Below are positions 1 to 5,806 of a DNA stretch of 5,809 bases, piece by piece. How positions within the stretch are numbered: the stretch's first letter is position 1; every line of letters begins with the position of its first letter. Location of the stretch: the NCBI GenBank assembly GCA_945483255.1, contig CALYRP010000052.1, positions 1 through 5,809 of the forward strand, in the 5' to 3' direction. The notes beneath the pieces were generated by a model, which worked only from the letters and a program-made list of their open reading frames with translations, searched no databases and was not told the DNA's origin. The DNA is from an uncultured Pseudomonadota bacterium (GTDB lineage: Bacteria > Pseudomonadota > Alphaproteobacteria > Rs-D84). The translations under genes and the position numbers were made by a program.

Positions 1-74
1 CGGTGCCAATGCAAGATATCGAATTTTTATTAAATGTGTCTTTTGAATTAACTACCAACAAAAGGGGCACATAA
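1..74 (+). CDS. possible 3' end of an upstream gene (partial)
   Basis: The frame beginning at base 3 is open from the window edge to a TAA at 72-74, giving a tail that reads VPMQDIEFLLNVSFELTTNK and then RGT. The other two forward frames close earlier, at 31-33 and 44-46. The TAA overlaps the ATG of the next gene by one base (TAATG), a common arrangement for translationally coupled genes, and codon choice (CCA, CAA, GAT, GAA) resembles the genes to the right. Twenty-three open codons is short enough to arise by chance, and I do not recognise the family. If real, the following small membrane protein is the distal gene of an operon and its ribosome binding site lies inside this coding end. Confidence 0.3.
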   Translation, partial: VPMQDIEFLLNVSFELTTNKRGT

Positions 75-280
75 TGGCTGCTTTGTTTTATTTTTTATTC
101 GTTTTAATAATGTGTTTTATATATTTTGTGCCAACAATCGTTGCGTTTGGGCGCGGACATAAAAATGCATTGGCGATATTTATATTAAATCTGTTTTTGG
201 GATATACCCTGGTTGGGTGGGTAATTGCTTTGATTTGGGCGGTGTATAACAGTGAAACCCCAACCAAAAAAAGAAAATAA
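74..280 (+). CDS. superinfection immunity family protein (T4 Imm-like), small membrane protein
   Basis: This 68-residue protein has two predicted membrane helices (about residues 4-25 and 33-57) and a short basic tail ending KKRK. The pattern YFVPTIVAF (17-25), a short polar turn GRGHKN (26-31), and then LNLFLGYTLVGW with ALIWA (38-56) matches the bacterial superinfection immunity protein family (Pfam Imm_superinfect). It is named for phage T4 Imm, which blocks DNA entry by a second phage at the inner membrane. Most bacterial members are chromosomal and have no proven function, so the name shows family and not a demonstrated defence role. The ATG at 74 is preceded by AAGGGG (62-67) at six bases. 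A second Met at residue 13 would remove half of the first helix, so the first start is preferred. No phage genes are visible nearby. The gene converges on the ABC exporter and probably shares its terminator. Confidence 0.82.
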   Translation: MAALFYFLFVLIMCFIYFVPTIVAFGRGHKNALAIFILNLFLGYTLVGWVIALIWAVYNSETPTKKRK

Positions 281-405
281 GATTCTATCCCCAGGTATAT
301 CTTCCAATACACAAATACAATTAAATAGTTCAAAATATTTGTGGTTGGAACAAAATACCAAATCGGGTGTTTTATCCAATCAGAAAACTTTTTCTGACAC
401 ACACT

Positions 406-436
406 AAAAAAGGTCGCATTTGCGACCTTTTGTTTT
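406..436. terminator. bidirectional intrinsic terminator between convergent genes
   Basis: GGTCGC (412-417) pairs with GCGACC (422-427), extended by flanking A/T pairs to about 409-430 around a four-base ATTT loop. On the minus strand the hairpin starts a few bases after the ABC exporter stop and is followed by a run of six U (406-411 read in reverse). On the plus strand it is followed by TTTTGTTTT (428-436) and can stop transcripts coming from the small membrane protein gene. The last two bases overlap the exporter's stop codon. Confidence 0.85.
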
Positions 437-2246
437 ACTGGTTTTCAGATTGTGTTTTTTCAACCGTATCAGTCTTGAATTGCATATCATATAACATTTT
501 ATATGCACCACATTCTATCTTTAACAAATCATCATGCGTACCAGATTCAACAATTTGACCGTCATTTACAACAATGATTTTTGTCGCGTTGCGTATTGTT
601 GATAATCTGTGTGCGATAACAAACACTGTTTTGTCTTTCATCAGATTTTCAATAGCCTTTTGAACAACGGCTTCTGATTTGTTATCAAGTGCCGAAGTGG
701 CTTCGTCCAAAACCAATATAGGTGCATTTTTCAAGAACGCACGCGCAATTGCGACACGTTGTCTTTGTCCGCCCGATAATGTTATGCCGCGTTCGCCAAT
801 ATGTGTGTCCAGACCATTGTTTAATGTTTTCAAGAAATCATCAAGGTATGCCAATTTTATTGCGTGTTGAACCTGTTCTTCGGTTGCATTTTCGTTGCCC
901 AACATAATGTTTTCACGAATTGTGCCTTCGAACAAGAAATTGTCTTGGAACACAACCGCGATGTTTTGACGCAATGATTTTAATGTGAAATCACGAATAT
1001 CTGTACCGTCAATGGTAATCGAACCACCGTTTACATCGTAAAAACGTGGTAATAAATTCACCAATGTTGTTTTTCCACCACCAGAATTTCCAACAATAGC
1101 AATTGTTTCACCATGATTCACAGTTAAATTGATATGCTTTAATACAGGAACATCCGCCAGGTAATTAAATGATACATCATTGAATGCAATTTGGTTGTGT
1201 GTTTCTGGCATTTCAATTGCATTTGGTTTGTCAACAATCTTTGGTTGCATATCCATTAAATTAAAGCATGTTTCAATTGCCCAAAATGACATGATAACAG
1301 AACTGTATGTGTTACCAATACTTTTCATTGGTGTATATAATAATATCAATGCCGTCAAGAATGATACAAATTCACCTGGGGTTAATTGTTGGGTTAAAAT
1401 CAAATGTGAACCAAACCAAAGTGCCAATGCAATACCAACAGATAATATAACGTGCATAATCGGTGTTAACCAACGTGTGCGTTTAAAAACTTTCATTTGT
1501 AAATCAAAGTTTTTATGTAATGTTTCAAGGTATCTGGTTTCTTGGGATTTTTCCAAATTATATGAAATAATTGTTTTATTCCCAGCATATGTTTCGTTGT
1601 ATTTTGTTGTCAATCGTGACATAACCGCCATTGCATTATTTAATACAGGCGATACACGCTTTTTTAATTGTGCCATTGGTAAAAACGCCAATAACATAAT
1701 TGCAGTTGTCACCAACGCCAATTGCCATGAATTAATAAAAAGAACAATTGTTAATGAAACAGCTGTAAAGAATCTTTGGACAAATGTTTTCAAATTACTT
1801 AACAATCCAGAACATGCCGCATCAGCATTACTGTTAAATTTTATCAATATTTCCCCAGAATTTTGTGATGTAAAAAATTCTGTTTCAAAAGTTAACATTT
1901 TTTTGAACAAATCAGCCTTTAACCCATTCGTGATTTTTCCACCAACCCATGTGTTAAGGTAATTCAAGATATATGTCAGACCACCTTGGACAGCTGTAAA
2001 TGCGATAATCAATACAGGAATATACCAACTGGCTGTCATTGTTTGTTCAACCATAACCGCATCAGTATATGGTTTAATTGCCCATGCAATAAGCGCGTCC
2101 ATTGAACCAACCGGAATTGCCAATAATAATGTCAATAATGCGCGAACCCATACTGGCTTTACATACGGCCACATACGTTTATAGTTTTTTATAAACATAT
2201 TTTCCAAAACTTGTCTTTTTACCGCAGCAGATAATTTTTGATGCAT
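435..2246 (-). CDS. MsbA-like ABC exporter, fused permease and ATPase (lipid A / lipid export type)
   Basis: This is a complete 603-residue half-transporter with the type IV ABC exporter layout: an N-terminal membrane domain of six helices (about 32-56, 74-97, 153-171, 173-192, 262-283, 289-305) and a C-terminal nucleotide-binding domain from about 350. ATPase motifs are intact: A-loop Tyr362, Walker A GNSGGGKTT (386-394, Lys392), Q-loop Gln434, X-loop GERG (484-487), signature LSGGQ (490-494), Walker B ILVLDE (510-515, catalytic Glu515), D-loop SALD (518-521) and H-loop His546. It should work as a homodimer in the inner membrane. Length and the early KRMWPYVKP segment resemble MsbA, the lipid A flippase. 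Sequence alone cannot separate lipid A from other lipid or drug substrates, so no symbol is given. The ATG at 2246 has AGGA six bases upstream (2253-2256 on the complement). Met17 is a possible alternative start. It is monocistronic, divergent from ppdK. Confidence 0.93.
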   Translation of the reverse strand: MHQKLSAAVKRQVLENMFIKNYKRMWPYVKPVWVRALLTLLLAIPVGSMDALIAWAIKPYTDAVMVEQTMTASWYIPVLIIAFTAVQGGLTYILNYLNTWVGGKITNGLKADLFKKMLTFETEFFTSQNSGEILIKFNSNADAACSGLLSNLKTFVQRFFTAVSLTIVLFINSWQLALVTTAIMLLAFLPMAQLKKRVSPVLNNAMAVMSRLTTKYNETYAGNKTIISYNLEKSQETRYLETLHKNFDLQMKVFKRTRWLTPIMHVILSVGIALALWFGSHLILTQQLTPGEFVSFLTALILLYTPMKSIGNTYSSVIMSFWAIETCFNLMDMQPKIVDKPNAIEMPETHNQIAFNDVSFNYLADVPVLKHINLTVNHGETIAIVGNSGGGKTTLVNLLPRFYDVNGGSITIDGTDIRDFTLKSLRQNIAVVFQDNFLFEGTIRENIMLGNENATEEQVQHAIKLAYLDDFLKTLNNGLDTHIGERGITLSGGQRQRVAIARAFLKNAPILVLDEATSALDNKSEAVVQKAIENLMKDKTVFVIAHRLSTIRNATKIIVVNDGQIVESGTHDDLLKIECGAYKMLYDMQFKTDTVEKTQSENQ

Positions 2247-2274
2247 ATTTTATCCTATGTTTAAAAGCATACAC

Positions 2275-2303
2275 AGAGTAGCCGATTTATAATCATTTGT
2301 CAA
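2275..2303 (-). promoter_or_regulatory. candidate promoter for the ABC exporter
   Basis: On the minus strand a perfect TTGACA (complement of 2298-2303) is followed after 17 bases by TACTCT (complement of 2275-2280), a weak -10 with three of six consensus bases. A start near 2268 would give a leader of about 22 bases containing the AGGA ribosome binding site. The -35 is convincing; the -10 is not. Confidence 0.4.
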
Positions 2304-2326
2304 TATGTGCCTGATAAGAATATTTT
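2297..2326 (+). promoter_or_regulatory. candidate promoter for ppdK
   Basis: TTGTCA (2297-2302) is followed after 18 bases by TATTTT (2321-2326), which matches five and four of six consensus bases. It would give a leader of roughly 75-80 bases before the ppdK ATG. The -35 occupies nearly the same bases as the -35 of the opposite promoter, so the two could compete. A second, weaker option begins at TTGCAT (2347-2352). Confidence 0.3.
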
Positions 2327-2384
2327 CTTGTTTAAACATTTTATCCTTGCATTTATCAATCTTTTTTTTCAAAATACGTCCGGC

Positions 2385-2405
2385 TTAATAAACTTATTAA
2401 AGGAG
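2385..2405 (+). promoter_or_regulatory. ppdK ribosome binding site with an abutting AT palindrome
   Basis: AGGAG (2401-2405) lies five bases before the ATG at 2411 and fixes the start of ppdK. Directly upstream, TTAATAA (2385-2391) and TTATTAA (2394-2400) are perfect inverted repeats separated by AC. The palindrome could be an operator half-site pair or a weak hairpin, or simply a product of AT richness. Confidence 0.45.
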
Positions 2406-2410
2406 AAACC

Positions 2411-5071
2411 ATGGCAAATAAATGGGTTTATACATTTGGTAATGGTGCCGCCGAAGGCCGTGCAGATATGCGAAATCTGTTGGGTGGAAAGGGCGCTAAT
2501 TTGGCAGAAATGAATTTGGTTGGATTGCCAGTGCCTGCGGGCTTTACAGTTACAACCGAAGTTTGTACATATTATTATGAAAACGGTCAAACATATCCAT
2601 CTGATTTGATGGATCAAGTAAAGGCTGGAATTTCCCACATTGAATCAATTATGGGCAAAAAATTCGCAGACAGCGAAAATCCATTGTTGGTATCTGTTCG
2701 TTCGGGTGCACGTGTTTCTATGCCTGGTATGATGGATACAGTATTGAATTTGGGTTTGAACGACGAAACTGTAAAGGCTTTGGCACGGGCATCTAATAAT
2801 GAAAGATTTGCATATGATTCATATCGTCGTTTCATTATGATGTTTTCTGATGTTGTGTTGGGCGCTGATATCGATTTGTTCGAACACACATTGGAACGTA
2901 TGAAAGAAGACAAAGGTTACAAAGTCGATACAGAATTAACAGCAGATGATTTGAAAGAATTGGTCGAAAAATTCAAAGAAATCGGTGTTAAAATCGGTAA
3001 AGTTTTCCCACAAGATCCATGGGAACAATTAAAATTGGGTGTCGGGGCTGTGTTTGGTTCTTGGATGTCTAAAAAGGCTATTACATATCGTAAATTGAAT
3101 AATATCCCAGGCGATTGGGGAACCGCTGTGAATGTCCAAGCGATGGTATTTGGTAATTCTGGTGATGATTCTGCAACTGGTGTATGTTTTTCACGCGATC
3201 CTGCAACCGGGGAAAATAAATTCTATGGTGAATATTTGATTAACGCCCAAGGTGAAGACGTTGTGGCCGGTATCAGAACACCACAACCAATGGCCAAAGA
3301 TGATTCTGGTCGTGTATCTTTGGAAGAAGCGATGCCAGAAGTTTATGCACAATTGGTTGATGTTCGTGATAAATTGGAACAACACTATAAAGATATGCAA
3401 GATATGGAATTCACAATCGAACACAAAAAATTGTGGATGTTGCAATGCCGTAACGGTAAAAGAACAGCCGCAGCAGCAGTTCGTATGGCGGTTGAAATGG
3501 TCGAAGAAGGGCTGTTAACAAAAGAAGAAGCCATCTTGCGCGTTGGTGCAGACCAATTGAACCATTTGTTGCATCCAATGTTGGATCCAAAGGCTGAAAA
3601 GAAAGTTATCGCAACAGGTTTACCTGCATCCCCAGGTGCCGCTGTGGGTCAGGCTGTATTTAATGCCGAAGACGCTGAAGCCTGGAAAAAAGAAGGCAAA
3701 AAAGTTATGCTTATCCGCGTTGAAACTTCCCCAGAAGATATTGCGGGTATGAACGCAGCCCAAGGTGTTATTACTGCACGTGGTGGTATGACATCACACG
3801 CCGCGGTGGTTGCACGTGGTATGGGAACCCCATGCGTATCTGGATCACCAGACATTAAAATTGATTATGAAACAAAAACAATGAAAACAACATCTGGCGC
3901 GGTTATCCACGAAGGTGATTGGGTTTCCATTGATGGTGCCAAAGGTCAAATTATCGAAGGTGCTGTTCCAACTGTGTCTGTTGAATTGACTGGTAATTTT
4001 GGAACATTGATGAAATGGGTTGATGAAATCAAATGTTTGACAGTCAAAGCAAATGCTGAAACACCAAAAGATGCAAAACAAGCACGCGATTTTGGTGCTG
4101 AAGGTATCGGACTGGCACGTACAGAACACATGTTCTTTGACCCAAGCCGTATCCAAGATATGCGCGAAATGATTTTGGCTGATGATGAAGCTGGTCGTCG
4201 TGCTGCGCTGGATAAATTGTTACCATATCAAAAGGCTGACTTTGTTGAATTGTTCAAAATCATGGACGGTCTGCCAGTAACAATTCGTTTAATCGATCCA
4301 CCTTTACATGAATTCTTGCCGCATACCGAAGCAGATATGGCGGAATTGGCAAAACACATTGGCAAATCTGTGGAATTCGTAAAGGCCAGAAGTGAAGCAT
4401 TAAAAGAACAAAATCCAATGTTGGGACATCGTGGTTGCCGTCTGGCGATTACTTATCCTGAAATCTGTGAAATGCAAACACGCGCTATTTTGTCTGCGGC
4501 AATCGAATGCAAAAAAGCAGGTGTTCGCGTATTCCCAGAAATAGAAGTTCCATTGGTTGGATCGAAAAAAGAAGTTGATATCGTTAAATCTGTGATTGAT
4601 GCAACTGCATCTGCGTTATTTGCAGAAACAGGCGACAGCGTCGAATACAAGGTTGGTTCAATGATTGAATTGCCACGTGCGGCATTGTTGGCCAATGAAA
4701 TCGCAGAAAGTTGTGAATTCTTTGAATTTGGAACAAACGATTTGACACAAACAACATTGGGTATGTCCCGTGACGATACAGGTAAAATCTTGGATGAATA
4801 TCGTGCGCGCGGTGTATATGTCGCAGATCCATTTGCATCCGTTGATCAATTGGGTGTTGGTCTGTTGATTAAAGACGCTGTTGCCAAGGCACGCAGCACC
4901 AAAGGCGAAGAAATTCACTTGGGTGTTTGTGGTGAACATGGTGGGGATCCAGAATCTGTTGAATTCTTCCACAGGGTTGGATTTAATTCTGTATCATGCA
5001 GCCCATTCCGTGTGCCAATCGCACGCCTTGCGGCCGCACAAGCAGCGGTTAAATACCCACGCAAAAAATAA
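2411..5071 (+). CDS. ppdK: pyruvate, phosphate dikinase (EC 2.7.9.1)
   Basis: PpdK is a cytoplasmic enzyme that interconverts pyruvate + ATP + Pi and PEP + AMP + PPi, serving gluconeogenesis or PPi-linked glycolysis. At 886 residues it is full length. The N-terminal ATP-binding domain (about 1-360) contains GGKGANLAEM (25-34), SVRSGARVSMPGMMDT (95-110) and Arg347 in LQCRNGKRT. The central swivelling domain has GGMTSHAA (458-465) with phosphate-carrying His463; Thr461 matches the site modified by the PDRP regulator in other species. The C-terminal PEP/pyruvate barrel (about 530-886) keeps Arg570, Arg626, Glu753, Asn776, Asp777 and catalytic Cys840 in GVCGEHGGDP. These correspond, with an offset of 8-9, to residues known from the Clostridium symbiosum enzyme, so it should be active. 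It is flanked by its own leader and terminator, so it is probably transcribed alone. No PDRP regulator gene lies in the window. Confidence 0.98.
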   Translation: MANKWVYTFGNGAAEGRADMRNLLGGKGANLAEMNLVGLPVPAGFTVTTEVCTYYYENGQTYPSDLMDQVKAGISHIESIMGKKFADSENPLLVSVRSGARVSMPGMMDTVLNLGLNDETVKALARASNNERFAYDSYRRFIMMFSDVVLGADIDLFEHTLERMKEDKGYKVDTELTADDLKELVEKFKEIGVKIGKVFPQDPWEQLKLGVGAVFGSWMSKKAITYRKLNNIPGDWGTAVNVQAMVFGNSGDDSATGVCFSRDPATGENKFYGEYLINAQGEDVVAGIRTPQPMAKDDSGRVSLEEAMPEVYAQLVDVRDKLEQHYKDMQDMEFTIEHKKLWMLQCRNGKRTAAAAVRMAVEMVEEGLLTKEEAILRVGADQLNHLLHPMLDPKAEKKVIATGLPASPGAAVGQAVFNAEDAEAWKKEGKKVMLIRVETSPEDIAGMNAAQGVITARGGMTSHAAVVARGMGTPCVSGSPDIKIDYETKTMKTTSGAVIHEGDWVSIDGAKGQIIEGAVPTVSVELTGNFGTLMKWVDEIKCLTVKANAETPKDAKQARDFGAEGIGLARTEHMFFDPSRIQDMREMILADDEAGRRAALDKLLPYQKADFVELFKIMDGLPVTIRLIDPPLHEFLPHTEADMAELAKHIGKSVEFVKARSEALKEQNPMLGHRGCRLAITYPEICEMQTRAILSAAIECKKAGVRVFPEIEVPLVGSKKEVDIVKSVIDATASALFAETGDSVEYKVGSMIELPRAALLANEIAESCEFFEFGTNDLTQTTLGMSRDDTGKILDEYRARGVYVADPFASVDQLGVGLLIKDAVAKARSTKGEEIHLGVCGEHGGDPESVEFFHRVGFNSVSCSPFRVPIARLAAAQAAVKYPRKK

Positions 5072-5084
5072 TATTTTGCAAATG

Positions 5085-5117
5085 AAAAAAAGTCCCGATT
5101 TATTCGGGGCTTTTTTA
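5085..5117 (+). terminator. intrinsic terminator of ppdK
   Basis: GTCCCGA (5092-5098) pairs with TCGGGGC (5104-5110), including one G-U pair, around a TTTAT loop. A run of A upstream pairs into the six-T tract at 5111-5116. It begins about 15 bases after the ppdK stop, separating ppdK from the next gene. Confidence 0.88.
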
Positions 5118-5174
5118 TTGCGTTGACTTTTTTATGCCGATTTCATTCCTGCGGAATTATATATTGTGTTGCGA

Positions 5175-5180
5175 TATAAT
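5175..5180 (+). promoter_or_regulatory. -10 box for the DUF378 gene
   Basis: A perfect TATAAT lies 45 bases before the ATG at 5226, with a predicted start near 5187. No good -35 box lies 15-18 bases upstream (the region around 5151-5158 reads GCGGAATT), so the promoter may be weak or activator dependent. The predicted leader opens with a small inverted repeat, GTCTT (5187-5191) and AAGAC (5194-5198). Confidence 0.5.
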
Positions 5181-5225
5181 GATTGTGTCTTGAAAGACTT
5201 AAACACATAACCACAGGAGAAAAAA

Positions 5226-5456
5226 ATGGGTGCATTTACACATTATGTTTTGAAACCTTTGTCCTTGATCGGGGCATTGAACTGGGGATTGGTCGGATTT
5301 TTTAAATTCGATTTGGTTGCCTGGATGTTTGGTCCAATGACAATTTTATCACGTTTGGTCTATGCCGTTATCGGTTTGGCTGCACTGATATGGTTGTTTA
5401 TATGGATTTTCGGCGATAAACCTGTTTGTGAATACGAACATAAACGTCGCGATTAA
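5226..5456 (+). CDS. DUF378 family small membrane protein
   Basis: This 76-residue protein has two predicted membrane helices (about 8-36 and 41-62) and a polar, charged C-terminus ending EHKRRD. The segment GALNWGLVGFFKFDLV (16-31), followed by a short loop and LSRLVYAVIGLAAL (41-54), is the hallmark of DUF378, a family of short bacterial membrane proteins with no established function. Length is normal for the family. The ATG at 5226 is preceded by AGGAG (5215-5219) at six bases, so the start is secure. It sits alone between the ppdK terminator and its own terminator; nothing in the neighbourhood suggests a partner. Cys68 lies in the tail and could be incidental. Confidence 0.88.
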   Translation: MGAFTHYVLKPLSLIGALNWGLVGFFKFDLVAWMFGPMTILSRLVYAVIGLAALIWLFIWIFGDKPVCEYEHKRRD

Positions 5457-5480
5457 TAATGGTTTTCACCTTGTATCTTG

Positions 5481-5509
5481 AAAAGAATGCCTTTTGGCAT
5501 TCTTTTTTT
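5481..5509 (+). terminator. strong intrinsic terminator of the DUF378 gene
   Basis: AAAAGAATGCC (5481-5491) and GGCATTCTTTT (5496-5506) form an 11-bp perfect stem with a TTTT loop, and the T run continues to 5509. It starts 25 bases after the stop codon. Its T tract overlaps the first bases of the -35 box of the next predicted promoter. Confidence 0.93.
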
Positions 5510-5535
5510 GCAAAAAAATTTTTTTATGCTAAAAT
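5508..5535 (+). promoter_or_regulatory. extended -10 promoter in the right intergenic region
   Basis: TTGCAA (5508-5513) is followed after 16 bases by TAAAAT (5530-5535), with TGC directly upstream of the -10 as in extended -10 promoters. The spacer is mostly a perfect A7T7 tract (5512-5525), a sequence type associated with DNA bending. The predicted start, about 5542, coincides with the first arm of an inverted repeat. AT richness makes chance matches common. Confidence 0.45.
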
Positions 5536-5541
5536 CAAATT

Positions 5542-5637
5542 ATGCGAAAGCAGAGAAGAGAGAATATAAATGGGGTGGTGGCTTTCGCAACAATTCGTCA
5601 AGTTTTTGTTTGGGTTGTCCCATCATCCCATTTTTTC
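5542..5637 (+). ncRNA. candidate structured RNA with an H-type pseudoknot (unrecognised family)
   Basis: Two interleaved helices can be drawn. Helix 1 pairs TGCGAAAGC (5543-5551) with GCTTTCGCA (5581-5589), nine perfect pairs. Helix 2 pairs AAATGGGGTGGTG (5568-5580) with CATCATCCCATTT (5621-5633), thirteen pairs including two G-U. The 5' arm of helix 2 lies in the loop of helix 1 and its 3' arm lies beyond, which is pseudoknot topology with no bases between the stems. Loops of 16 and about 31 bases look long enough to span the grooves. The T run at 5631-5636 could end the transcript. A smaller hairpin, TGGG-TTGT-CCCA (5611-5622), partly competes with helix 2. It does not resemble SRP RNA, tmRNA, 6S RNA or tRNA as far as I can tell. 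It could be a small RNA, a leader of a gene beyond the window, or chance. Confidence 0.3.
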
Positions 5638-5679
5638 AGGTTTTTATTACCGTGTTTTTATAAAAATGCCAATAATCAA

Positions 5680-5716
5680 CAAGATATGTTAAAAAATCAA
5701 TATCTTGATTCGAATC
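5680..5716. repeat. inverted repeat plus adjoining 10-bp palindrome
   Basis: CAAGATAT (5680-5687) and ATATCTTG (5700-5707) are perfect inverted repeats around a 12-base AT-rich loop. They run directly into the palindrome GATTCGAATC (5707-5716). The heptamer CGAATCG at 5711-5717 recurs at 5756-5762. There is no T run to make this a clear terminator, so operator-like sites for a gene outside the window are an alternative reading. Confidence 0.35.
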
Positions 5717-5766
5717 GGTAAAAATTTATCTATATTTTGATTTTTTTATAAAAAACGAATCGTCTT

Positions 5767-5788
5767 TTTTGTGTTTTTTGACACAAAA
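5767..5788. repeat. inverted repeat overlapping the edge promoter
   Basis: TTTTGTGT (5767-5774) and ACACAAAA (5781-5788) form a perfect 8-bp inverted repeat with a six-base spacer. The right half overlaps the -35 hexamer of the promoter at the window edge, a position where a repressor would block RNA polymerase. No regulator gene is visible. Confidence 0.35.
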
Positions 5789-5806
5789 TATTGTTTGGTG
5801 TATAGA
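5778..5806 (+). promoter_or_regulatory. promoter for a gene beyond the right edge
   Basis: A perfect TTGACA (5778-5783) is followed after exactly 17 bases by TATAGA (5801-5806), which matches four of six -10 consensus bases. The predicted start lies just outside the window, so the gene it serves cannot be seen. Confidence 0.5.

Noticed and set aside
386..394. Walker A GNSGGGKTT as an unusual variant
   Set aside because: It fits the GxxGxGK[ST] consensus exactly; all other ATPase motifs are intact, so nothing is unusual.
380..397. Hairpin TCAGAAAA-CT-TTTTCTGA as a separate terminator for the first small gene
   Set aside because: It is almost all A/T pairs, has a two-base loop and lacks a following T run. 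The GC-rich hairpin at 406-436 is the better terminator.
88..402. 104-residue minus-strand frame opposite the small membrane protein gene
   Set aside because: It lies antisense to a gene with a family match and runs through the spacer. Its content looks like the reverse of a hydrophobic gene, and no family is recognisable.
1180..1962. 260-residue plus-strand frame inside the ABC exporter
   Set aside because: It is entirely antisense to an intact exporter with all motifs. The composition is odd, with no domain and no ribosome binding site worth noting.
3845..4156. Minus-strand frames opposite ppdK, rich in Cys and Phe
   Set aside because: They are shadows created by ppdK codon bias (GAA and AAA read in reverse); ppdK is continuous and conserved across the same bases.
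5478..5663. 61-residue plus-strand frame starting in the terminator stem, with an internal ATG at 5526
   Set aside because: It starts inside a strong terminator hairpin. The internal ATG overlaps the -10 region and lacks a ribosome binding site, and the peptide resembles no family.
5700..5720. GATTCGAATC resembling a tRNA T-loop or a tRNA-end attachment site
   Set aside because: The flanking five bases on each side (CTTGA and CGGTA) do not pair as a T stem, and no acceptor, anticodon arm or CCA end is present.
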